Position numbers and translations under genes: made by a program
The notes under the pieces: model-generated
The model's database searches: none
What the model saw: only the letters and a program-made list of their open reading frames with translations
Told to the model about the DNA's origin: nothing
In this document: positions 1 to 4,519 of the stretch, in pieces
How the letters are laid out: each line of letters starts with the position of its first letter
How positions within the stretch are numbered: position 1 is the first letter of the stretch
Source: an uncultured Clostridia bacterium
Lineage (GTDB): Bacteria > Bacillota > Clostridia > Oscillospirales > Ruminococcaceae
Direction: 5' to 3'
DNA length: 5,958 nucleotides
NCBI GenBank assembly: GCA_947385505.1
Contig: CANDLP010000162.1
Location: 1-5,958, forward strand

Positions 1-520
1 GCGATAAAGGTATGTTTAAAATTGTATTTCCAAAAAAAGCGCCGGTGTTTCCTACCAATCTTTTATTTGTAAAATAAAGCTCAGTTTTTAAAATTCTGCT
101 AAATACAATTATATCAAAAATAATTGCTATAAAACCTAAAACGGCAGCTATTATAAAATAAATTTCATATTTGTTAATAAAATTATTAAATTCATATATA
201 AATTCTCTGCTTGTTTGCTGGGATTCATAGTTCATGTATTGAATATTTTTAGAGATACTTTCTACTATATGCTTAATAACTGCAGGAAATAACAATGTAA
301 TAAGTAGAAAGATCAATCCCCCAAACAAAGAGATGATCCCTCTTCCAACAGCTCTTTTAGCATTTTGAATAAGATATTCTTTTTCATTGGAATCAACGCG
401 GTGTGATTGAACTATTTTTTCGGAATTGTTGTCAATAACTGTATTATTTGTTGCTGTACCGCATGCAGAACAAAAAACGGCATTTTCAGGAAGTTCTTTT
501 CCGCAATTCAAACAGAACAT
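1..520 (-). CDS. Zinc-ribbon membrane protein with PH-like (bPH_2/DUF304-type) domain, 3' end outside the window
   Basis: The first 173 codons of a minus-strand gene are present; it runs off the left edge. The protein opens MFCLNCGKELPENAVFCSAC, a zinc ribbon with Cys3, Cys6, Cys17 and Cys20 (CxxC, 10 residues, CxxC). A polar linker follows (about 22-58), then two hydrophobic segments at about 61-83 and 119-141. The visible end, LYFTNKRLVGNTG followed by NTILNIPLS, matches the opening of bacterial PH-like domains (typically 'yLTNkRli... IPLskI'). The protein is therefore probably membrane-anchored with cytosolic zinc-ribbon and PH-like parts. The start is fixed by AGAAGG (529-534) 8 bases upstream of the ATG. 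The gene is visibly more AT-rich than the genes at the other end of the window. Its cellular role is unknown. The domain reading is inferred from sequence pattern only. Confidence 0.8.
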   Translation of the reverse strand, partial: MFCLNCGKELPENAVFCSACGTATNNTVIDNNSEKIVQSHRVDSNEKEYLIQNAKRAVGRGIISLFGGLIFLLITLLFPAVIKHIVESISKNIQYMNYESQQTSREFIYEFNNFINKYEIYFIIAAVLGFIAIIFDIIVFSRILKTELYFTNKRLVGNTGAFFGNTILNIPLS

Positions 521-637
521 AGAATAAACCTTCTTTCTTTTTGTTTATGTAATAAGAAAATAGAGCAAGCGAACGTTGCTTTTAAAAAGGTAACATATTC
601 TCATATAAATATATTTCCCTTTTCGCCTTTTTGGGTT

Positions 638-666
638 ATTATAACATATAAAACGCAAAAAGTCAA
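638..666 (-). promoter_or_regulatory. Sigma-A promoter for the zinc-ribbon/PH-like gene
   Basis: On the minus strand TTGACT (661-666) and TATAAT (638-643) are separated by exactly 17 bases. The -10 box is preceded by TGT, giving an extended -10. Transcription would start near 631 and leave an untranslated leader of about 110 bases before the ATG at 520. Both boxes lie within arms of the large inverted repeat at 636-718, so a repressor bound there could block this promoter. Confidence 0.75.
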
Positions 667-710
667 CAAAATGTTGAAAAAAGTATATGATTTATTGACT
701 TTGCGCAGGT

Positions 711-716
711 TATAAT
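711..716 (+). promoter_or_regulatory. Probable -10 box of the XRE-family gene
   Basis: A perfect TATAAT lies about 30 bases before the ATG at 746, which would give a leader of roughly 23 bases. No good -35 box sits 16-18 bases upstream (TGATTT at 688-693 is poor). The TTGACT at 695-700 is only 10 bases away, too close to act as its -35. The promoter may be weak or activator-dependent. Confidence 0.4.
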
Positions 717-745
717 AACTTAAAACGGGCAAAGGAGCATTAAAA

Positions 746-1054
746 ATGAGTTATTACGATTTCGGCGATATATTGAAAGAACTTAGAAAAAACAGGGGGC
801 TTACCCAAAGCGAACTCGGTCGTCACGTTGGATTATCGAAAGCCGTGGTCAGCAAATACGAAACAGGAATTGGTTATCCCAACTTTGAAACACTGATATG
901 TTTAGCCAGATATTTTGGAGTTACCACAGATTACCTGTTGGGAGCCGAAAGCGGAAAAACCGTGGATATATCGGACCTTACCGATAGTCAGGCGGAAGTG
1001 GTACACCGAACGGTAACAGAATTTATAAAAGCAAATAAAAAAAGTTACCAATGA
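746..1054 (+). CDS. XRE-family helix-turn-helix transcriptional regulator
   Basis: This 102-residue protein is a single Cro/CI-type HTH domain with a short tail. Residues 6-66 carry the domain: the GLTQSELGRHVGLSKAVVSKY stretch from residue 18 is the helix-turn-helix (SELGRHVG, turn, SKAVVSKYE), and ICLARYFGVTTDYLLG (51-66) is the characteristic last helix pair of XRE repressors. The tail (about 70-102) is charged and may mediate dimer contacts, but nothing specific is recognised. It has no enzymatic domain. AAAGGAG (731-737) sits 8 bases before the ATG. The gene is divergent from the zinc-ribbon/PH-like gene and shares the palindromic intergenic region with it, so it probably represses itself and/or that neighbour. 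It precedes yabP in the same direction, but a hairpin and about 108 bases separate them. The target is inferred, not shown. Confidence 0.88.
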   Translation: MSYYDFGDILKELRKNRGLTQSELGRHVGLSKAVVSKYETGIGYPNFETLICLARYFGVTTDYLLGAESGKTVDISDLTDSQAEVVHRTVTEFIKANKKSYQ

Positions 1055-1085
1055 AGCTAAAAGCTTTACCGGTGGCTTTTATGCT
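1055..1085 (+). terminator. Weak candidate terminator after the XRE-family gene
   Basis: TAAAAGC (1058-1064) pairs with GCTTTTA (1075-1081) around a 10-base loop. The stem can be extended by AGC/GCT (1055-1057 with 1083-1085) across a one-base bulge. The only U-rich segment is inside the stem and no T tract follows, so termination may be partial and some transcripts may run into yabP. Confidence 0.35.
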
Positions 1086-1162
1086 AATTCTTAAAAAATT
1101 GTTCTAAAAAATTACCTTCAGCATAATAATTATTAAAAAGATTGTCCGGCTGGAGGTGCTTT

Positions 1163-1441
1163 ATGACGGAAGAAAAAAATATCGTTCAGAGCTTGGTGAT
1201 GGAAAACAGAAGACGGTTGGCGCTGTCGGGAGTAAAAGAAGTGGAGGGGTTTACCGAAACGGAGGTTCGCTTGTTCACCGAAATGGGACAGTTGACCGTA
1301 AAAGGTAAAAATCTGCGTGTAAGCCAAGTAGATACCGATACGGGGGAACTGATAATGACGGGAGATATGGTCACATCGCTGGTTTTTTCCGATAAACCCG
1401 TACGTTATCCCGAAAACTTCATAACAAAGCTGTTCAGGTAA
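1163..1441 (+). CDS. yabP: Sporulation protein YabP
   Basis: The protein has 92 residues, close to the usual size of YabP (about 100). Recognisable family features are MENRRRLALSGVKEVEGF (13-30), an acidic beta-strand segment (TETEVRLFTEMGQLTVKGKN, 31-50), and DTDTGELIMTGD (57-68), the pattern of small beta-rich YabP/YqfC-type proteins. In Bacillus subtilis yabP is expressed in the mother cell under sigma-E and is linked to sporulation; a molecular function is not established. The start is ATG 1163 because GGAGG (1152-1156) lies 6 bases upstream; a TTG at 1142 in frame lacks such a site. yabQ follows after only 6 bases, so the two are cotranscribed. In Bacilli the S4-domain gene yabO/rqcP usually precedes yabP; here an XRE gene does. 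No convincing sigma-A promoter is visible just upstream, consistent with sporulation-specific control. Confidence 0.85.
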   Translation: MTEEKNIVQSLVMENRRRLALSGVKEVEGFTETEVRLFTEMGQLTVKGKNLRVSQVDTDTGELIMTGDMVTSLVFSDKPVRYPENFITKLFR

Positions 1442-1447
1442 GCCGCC

Positions 1448-2014
1448 ATGTTTGAAAATATAAATTCAACTTTCGTACAGTGTCTTAGCTTTTTGGCGGC
1501 GGGAGCGGTGTTCGGGCTTTGCTATGAGCTGCTCAGGCTGCTGCGTATGATATTTCGTCATCCGACGGCGCTGGTTTTTATTGAAGACACATTATTTTTT
1601 GCCGCCTGCGGACTGGTTAGCTTTATTATAGCCCTTTGGGTTGGAATCGGTTATTTCAGGGTTTATTATATTGCTTTTGAGGCTGTCGGAGCGGCGCTGT
1701 ATTTTTTGACGCTGGGGCGTTTGATAAACTATTGTTTAAGACAGGCGGTTAATACCGCGAAAAAATTACTGCGCTTCGTTTACAGAAAGATTAAGCCGAA
1801 GGCGATAGTCTTGTTTATGCCTTTTGTGAGAAAAATAAAAGTATTATTTAGTAATATCGCTGAATTTTGCACAGGTTCAATATTTAATCACAAAAAGCAC
1901 TTGAAAAGGACAGATGAAATGTTGTATAATAATAACATTCACTCTATCGAAAATTCAGGTGAAAGGGGCGGTGCAAGCGGTGTCATTAAAGCTAAAATCA
2001 GAAAAAAAACGTAG
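1448..2014 (+). CDS. yabQ: Spore cortex/sporulation membrane protein YabQ
   Basis: This 188-residue protein has the YabQ layout: three predicted transmembrane segments at about 9-27, 43-65 and 69-90, then a basic cytosolic tail. Family-like stretches are GLCYELLRLLR (23-33), FIEDTLFFAACGLVSF (44-59) and FEAVGAALYFLTLGRLI (77-93). In B. subtilis YabQ is a mother-cell membrane protein required for spore cortex formation; the assignment here rests on sequence pattern plus position between yabP and divIC. It starts 6 bases after the yabP stop and has only a weak AGG near 1436-1438, so translational coupling to yabP is likely. Its last 12 codons overlap the beginning of divIC in another frame. The final 35 or so residues (YNNN...GERGG...KIRKKT) look unconserved, and their DNA carries the divIC promoter and ribosome binding site. 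Confidence 0.85.
   Translation: MFENINSTFVQCLSFLAAGAVFGLCYELLRLLRMIFRHPTALVFIEDTLFFAACGLVSFIIALWVGIGYFRVYYIAFEAVGAALYFLTLGRLINYCLRQAVNTAKKLLRFVYRKIKPKAIVLFMPFVRKIKVLFSNIAEFCTGSIFNHKKHLKRTDEMLYNNNIHSIENSGERGGASGVIKAKIRKKT
1901..1930 (+). promoter_or_regulatory. Internal sigma-A promoter within yabQ, reading into divIC
   Basis: TTGAAA (1901-1906, five of six matches to the -35 consensus) and TATAAT (1925-1930, perfect) are 18 bases apart. Transcription would begin near 1937, about 43 bases before the divIC start. This would allow vegetative expression of divIC independent of sporulation transcription of yabP-yabQ. It is inferred from consensus only; AT-rich DNA yields chance matches. Confidence 0.5.
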
Positions 2015-2276
2015 TCCGTTTATATTCCGCCTGATTTTGTTTGCCATTTTTGTCGTTGTTATGGCTCATCTTGTGTCTATGCAGTTTGAAATAGCTAAAA
2101 AAAGATCGGAGCTTAACGAAATAAACAAAAATCTTGAAGCCGTAATGGTTTCTAATGAACAGCTTAAGCGATACTATGCGGAGGAAAACAGAAAGGAATA
2201 TATAGAACAGATAGCGAGAGATCAGCTTGATTATTCCTATTCCGATGAAACGGTATATTATTTTGTACCTAAATAA
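1980..2276 (+). CDS. divIC: Septum formation initiator, DivIC/FtsB family
   Basis: The protein has 98 residues with the standard DivIC/FtsB topology: a short basic cytosolic N-terminus (KLKSEKKR), one membrane helix at about 14-33, an extracytoplasmic coiled coil at about 36-70 (KKRSELNEINKNLEAV), and the family C-terminal segment EYIEQIARDQLDYSYSDE (73-90) ending YYFVPK. Proteins of this family form the divisome subcomplex with FtsL and DivIB/FtsQ that licenses septal peptidoglycan synthesis. GTG 1980 is preferred because AAAGGGG (1962-1968) is 11 bases upstream and the product then begins just before the basic cluster. Other in-frame starts are ATG 1914 (its AAAAGGA is only 3 bases away), GTG 1959 (no site) and GTG 1971 (site too close). 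The chosen start overlaps yabQ by 35 bases, suggesting translational coupling when the long transcript is made. Confidence 0.82.
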   Translation: MSLKLKSEKKRSPFIFRLILFAIFVVVMAHLVSMQFEIAKKRSELNEINKNLEAVMVSNEQLKRYYAEENRKEYIEQIARDQLDYSYSDETVYYFVPK

Positions 2277-2294
2277 ATTTATAAAAACGCATAA

Positions 2295-2329
2295 AAGCGC
2301 GGTAAAGCCAATACAGCTTTGCCGCGCTT
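2295..2329. terminator. Bidirectional terminator between divIC and the convergent HMGL-like gene
   Basis: A 14-pair stem joins AAGCGCGGTAAAGC (2295-2308) to GCTTTGCCGCGCTT (2316-2329), with one U-G pair in the plus-strand RNA and a 7-base loop. On the plus strand ATTTTATTCTTTTG follows. On the minus strand TTTATGCGTTTTTA follows. It therefore can end transcripts from both convergent genes. Confidence 0.88.
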
Positions 2330-2346
2330 ATTTTATTCTTTTGTTT

Positions 2347-3303
2347 CTATTGCTTTAATTCCTTGCTTACATTAAATCTGTCATACAGCGTAAGGTCGGT
2401 ATTGTCTACCGCGTCCGCTATACTGCTGCATAATTCTTTTATAAATATATCGTTTCTGTTGAAAAAACCGGTTTGCGCTTTAGTGAATCCGTTCATTCTG
2501 CTGTTGGGATCAAATGCGGCGGGGCGGGGAATATTGCCGTTCATCTCGCCCGAATCGATATTGCCCACAATTTTTTTCCTGTCGTCTATTATTGTGGTAA
2601 GGTTTTCAAGAGCGTAATTGTGTCCGTCGCTGATAGAATTAAAATATGCGGCGGCGGCAAAAAGATAAGGTATGTACTTAACATTGTTAAAAATCTGACA
2701 GCTCCATGAATTGTACAGAAAATAACTTTCATACGGAGTATAAAGATAAGGCGAACCAAATCCCAGCGTCAGCATTCCCGCGTCTGTCCAATAGGCGGTC
2801 AGAGCTGCGTCTATGCCGCAAAGCGACGTGTTCAGAGGGCATATATTTATGGGGAAACAGCCGTTGCTGTCGTTCCACTCGATAAAATCCTCGATTATTT
2901 TGTCATTGTCTCCGAAGTCGGATACCAGACGAAGCGCCGCACAGCCTGCGGCCATTGCCTTGTCCCTTATGCCGCAAAGCTCCTCGAATTCAAGTCCGCC
3001 GCATTCAACCTCAAGCATTATCTTAAGCGAGGAAAGCTTTTTTGCCACCGCGATCATATTCAGCGGCAGCACCAAGTATTTAAACCTTTTTTTCGTTATT
3101 ATTTCAAAATCTTCAATACCTTCGATTCTGAAAATAAATTTTTCTCCCGTGTTTACATCTCCGAGAAAGGACATTGCCCTTCTGTCTATCTCGGCATAGT
3201 CAACGCCGCTTTGGAAAAGAGAGGCTATGTATCCCCTTACGCTTTTTTGGGTTGCTTTTTCAGAAAAGTCAATGCTGCAAAGGCTGTTATCCACTATAAT
3301 CAT
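2347..3303 (-). CDS. Diverged TIM-barrel protein resembling the homocitrate/isopropylmalate synthase (HMGL-like) fold, probable pseudoenzyme
   Basis: The gene encodes 318 residues. Its start, MIIVDNSLCS, followed by a helix and SGVDYAEI (32-39), parallels the opening of HMGL-like enzymes (IVDTTLRDGEQ ... LGVDEIEV). A later stretch, PINICPLN (151-158) followed by IDAALTAYWTDAGMLTLGFG (164-183), parallels their HxHND ... LAAVEAGA ... NGLGER region. The expected catalytic Arg and metal-binding Asp after the first strand are Cys9 and Ser10, and the two metal-binding His positions are Asn153 and Cys155. If the alignment is right, the protein cannot be a normal aldol-type synthase. The ribosome binding site GGAAGGGA is about 12 bases before the ATG, slightly far. 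The reading frame is intact and its composition matches its neighbours, so it is not an obvious pseudogene. It could instead be a diverged enzyme with another chemistry; the family assignment is tentative. Confidence 0.5.
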   Translation of the reverse strand: MIIVDNSLCSIDFSEKATQKSVRGYIASLFQSGVDYAEIDRRAMSFLGDVNTGEKFIFRIEGIEDFEIITKKRFKYLVLPLNMIAVAKKLSSLKIMLEVECGGLEFEELCGIRDKAMAAGCAALRLVSDFGDNDKIIEDFIEWNDSNGCFPINICPLNTSLCGIDAALTAYWTDAGMLTLGFGSPYLYTPYESYFLYNSWSCQIFNNVKYIPYLFAAAAYFNSISDGHNYALENLTTIIDDRKKIVGNIDSGEMNGNIPRPAAFDPNSRMNGFTKAQTGFFNRNDIFIKELCSSIADAVDNTDLTLYDRFNVSKELKQ

Positions 3304-3402
3304 ATTTGTAACAAATCCCTTCCTTCGGATATTATACAGCCGTTCCTTAAGGCAGAAGCATTAAAATGCTTATTTGAGGAATCAGCCGATCCGAAAATAC
3401 TA
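3304..3402 (-). promoter_or_regulatory. Structured 5' leader of the HMGL-like gene, possible cis-regulatory RNA
   Basis: Three nested inverted repeats fill this leader. The outermost pairs 3389-3395 (TTCGGAT in the RNA sense) with 3324-3330 (ATCCGAA), immediately before the GGAAGG of the ribosome binding site. The middle pairs TTCCT (3377-3381) with AGGAA (3343-3347). The innermost is AAGCATT/AATGCTT (3365-3371 and 3356-3362). The TTCCT segment could alternatively pair with AGGAA in the ribosome binding site (3320-3324), giving two exclusive folds. I do not recognise a known riboswitch class. A regulatory role is inference. Confidence 0.35.
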
Positions 3403-3408
3403 TACAAT

Positions 3409-3437
3409 ATTTTAACACATTCCGATTTTTTTTGCAA
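3409..3437 (-). promoter_or_regulatory. Sigma-A promoter for the HMGL-like gene
   Basis: On the minus strand TTGCAA (3432-3437, four of six) and TAAAAT (3409-3414, five of six) are 17 bases apart, and TGT precedes the -10 box (extended -10). Transcription would start near 3402, giving a leader of about 99 bases before the ATG at 3303. Confidence 0.55.
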
Positions 3438-3480
3438 CAAGAAATTTATTGAAAAATTAAAAGAAAAATTTACGGAAATT

Positions 3481-3524
3481 CAGCCTGCCGAAAGCCCGAA
3501 AATAAAACGGACTCCGACAGGCTG
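3481..3524 (-). terminator. Hairpin downstream of the zinc-ribbon gene, probable minus-strand terminator
   Basis: In the minus-strand RNA CAGCCUGUCG (3524-3515) pairs with CGGCAGGCUG (3490-3481), and inside it AGUCCG pairs with CGGGCU (3513-3508 with 3498-3493) around a UUUUAUUUU loop. Two positions that are C/A mismatches on the plus strand become G-U pairs on the minus strand, so the structure belongs to the minus-strand transcript. A U-rich but interrupted stretch follows. It lies 24 bases past the stop of the zinc-ribbon gene. Confidence 0.6.
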
Positions 3525-3548
3525 GAAAAGTTTTTTGGTTTAATAGGT

Positions 3549-4019
3549 TTAATAATAGTAGTAATCCGTGAATAAGTCGGAAAAAGCAAAGCCGATGGAA
3601 AACAAAACTATCATCAGTATAATAACAAGTCCAAACATTATAGCTCTGTAAATAAGCATGGCGCGGCAGTAATTTTTCTTTGCAATAGGCGTTGTATCGC
3701 TGAATCCCCATACGAAGAGCAGTATAATGCTTATAATTCCGAAAAAATTGGTGAGGAGGACGGTGCCTACCCATGAGCCTAATGTCATTGAGTCGCTGCT
3801 TTGAACGGGAGCGGCGTACTGCTGACCGTAGGGCTGCTGTCCATAGGGCTGGTTATAGGCTTGATTATAGGTCTGGTTATTATAATAGGACTGATCATTA
3901 CTGTTTTGCTGATAGCCGTTGTTAGCCGGCTGTACTTCGATATACTGCATTCCGCAGCGGGGGCATATGTTGGTGTCGTCTTCAAATATGTTTCCGCAGT
4001 TCTGGCAGGTTTTTGACAT
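3549..4019 (-). CDS. Zinc-ribbon membrane protein with Asn/Gln/Tyr-rich linker
   Basis: This 156-residue protein begins with a zinc ribbon (MSKTCQNCGNIFEDDTNICP; Cys5, Cys8, Cys19, Cys22). Residues 31-69 are a low-complexity linker made mostly of Asn, Gln, Tyr, Pro and Gly, with short repeats such as YNQAYNQPYGQQPYGQQY (51-68). Two hydrophobic helices follow at about 84-104 and 120-145, joined by a loop with DTTPIAKKNYCRA (108-120), a pattern seen in many small clostridial zinc-ribbon membrane proteins of unknown role. The C-terminus is acidic-aromatic and ends YYYY. AGGAGGG (4028-4034) is 8 bases before the ATG, and a consensus promoter lies upstream. It appears monocistronic, with a hairpin downstream. 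The zinc ribbon should face the cytosol. Function is not known; it resembles the truncated gene at 1-520 in layout but not in the C-terminal domain. Confidence 0.82.
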   Translation of the reverse strand: MSKTCQNCGNIFEDDTNICPRCGMQYIEVQPANNGYQQNSNDQSYYNNQTYNQAYNQPYGQQPYGQQYAAPVQSSDSMTLGSWVGTVLLTNFFGIISIILLFVWGFSDTTPIAKKNYCRAMLIYRAIMFGLVIILMIVLFSIGFAFSDLFTDYYYY

Positions 4020-4063
4020 TGTGGAATCCCTCCTGTTTTTCAGTTTGAATATTTTCCAAAATT

Positions 4064-4092
4064 ATATTATCATAAAATAAGCTTTGTGTCAA
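4064..4092 (-). promoter_or_regulatory. Strong sigma-A promoter for the zinc-ribbon/NQY-linker gene
   Basis: The minus strand carries a perfect TTGACA (4087-4092), a 17-base spacer and TAATAT (4064-4069), with TGA before the -10 box (extended -10). A start near 4057 gives a leader of about 38 bases. This is the closest match to consensus in the window and suggests substantial vegetative expression. Confidence 0.75.
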
Positions 4093-4130
4093 TAGCTTAA
4101 GGCCATTATTGTAAAGAGATGGGAAAAATA

Positions 4131-4152
4131 GCAAAAATAACTTTACTTTTGC
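4131..4152. repeat. Imperfect palindrome overlapping the -35 box of the ACT-domain gene
   Basis: GCAAAAATAA (4131-4140) and TTACTTTTGC (4143-4152) are reverse complements at nine of ten positions around a 2-base centre. The right arm covers nearly all of the -35 box at 4142-4147, a position from which a bound repressor would exclude RNA polymerase. No cognate regulator is evident in the window. Confidence 0.35.
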
Positions 4153-4170
4153 CGTAAAATTCGTTATAAT
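4142..4170 (+). promoter_or_regulatory. Sigma-A promoter for the ACT/UPF0210 operon
   Basis: TTTACT (4142-4147, four of six) and a perfect TATAAT (4165-4170) are separated by 17 bases. Transcription would begin near 4177, about 36 bases before the ATG at 4213. It is back to back with the divergent zinc-ribbon promoter. Confidence 0.65.
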
Positions 4171-4212
4171 ATATCTGAACAGAAAAAATTACACCTGAAA
4201 GGAATAAACATT

Positions 4213-4482
4213 ATGAAAGCAGTAGTAGCTGTTATAGGAAAAGATACGGTGGGCATTCTCGCTAAAATAAGCGCGATTTGCGCGGACTGCAACGCCAATG
4301 TTATGGATGTTACTCAAACGATTATGCAGGATATGTTCGCAATGACGATGCTTATAGATATCTCCCGCTGCACCTCCGATTACGGTACTCTCGCGGAACG
4401 CCTTAAAAAAGCCGGTGAGGAAATGAATCTTCAGGTTCACGTTATGCACGAGGATATTTTTAACTCAATGCACCGCATCTGA
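4213..4482 (+). CDS. ACT-domain protein, UPF0237 family
   Basis: This 89-residue protein is essentially one ACT domain (beta-alpha-beta-beta-alpha-beta). MKAVVAVIGKDTVGILAKIS (1-20) holds the first strand and the Gly-rich turn before helix 1. NANVMDVTQTIMQDMFAMTM (27-46) holds strands 2 and 3, with the DVTQT motif that typifies this family. A second helix (YGTLAERLKKAGEEM) and a last strand (LQVHVMHEDIF) complete it. ACT domains bind small ligands, often amino acids, and usually act as dimers; the distant relative GcvR of Escherichia coli is a glycine-system regulator with two such domains. No ligand can be named here. AAAGGA (4198-4203) lies 9 bases before the ATG. The UPF0210 gene follows after 37 bases, and this pairing is conserved widely in Firmicutes and other bacteria, which suggests the ACT protein senses a ligand for, or modulates, its partner. 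Confidence 0.92.
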   Translation: MKAVVAVIGKDTVGILAKISAICADCNANVMDVTQTIMQDMFAMTMLIDISRCTSDYGTLAERLKKAGEEMNLQVHVMHEDIFNSMHRI

Positions 4483-4519
4483 TTGCGGATCTTTACTATA
4501 ATTTAAGGAGACACTGAAA

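Larger units (their letters stand above)
636..718. repeat. Two-part interrupted inverted repeat between divergent genes, candidate operator region
   Basis: The outer arms TTATTATAAC (636-645) and GTTATAATAA (709-718) are perfect reverse complements over 10 bases. The inner arms CGCAAAAAGTCAA (654-666) and TTGACTTTGCG (695-705) match except for two extra A residues on the left. Between them is a third inverted repeat, TCAACA-AAA-TGTTGA (663-677). The arms include the -10 and -35 boxes of the minus-strand promoter and the -10 box of the probable plus-strand promoter. Because an XRE-type regulator gene starts 28 bases to the right, autoregulatory binding here is a reasonable inference. Confidence 0.55.

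Noticed and set aside
407..715. Plus-strand open frame of 102 codons
   Set aside because: It lies antisense to the zinc-ribbon/PH-like gene, then runs through its leader and the palindromic promoter region. It has no ribosome binding site and no family resemblance.
695..716. TTGACT plus TATAAT on the plus strand as the XRE gene's promoter pair
   Set aside because: The spacing is only 10 bases, too short for a sigma-A promoter; the TTGACT is better explained as an inverted-repeat arm.
1122..1129. CATAATAA as a possible sigma-E -10 box for yabP
   Set aside because: It only partly matches the sigma-E -10 pattern and no matching -35 box is found 14-15 bases upstream.
1142..1162. Upstream TTG start for yabP adding seven residues
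   Set aside because: The GGAGG at 1152-1156 lies inside this extension and is correctly placed only for ATG 1163.
3211..3543. Plus-strand open frame of 110 codons whose second half reads somewhat protein-like
   Set aside because: Its start is antisense within the HMGL-like gene, there is no in-frame start in the intergenic part, and the region is better explained by the minus-strand promoter, leader and hairpin.
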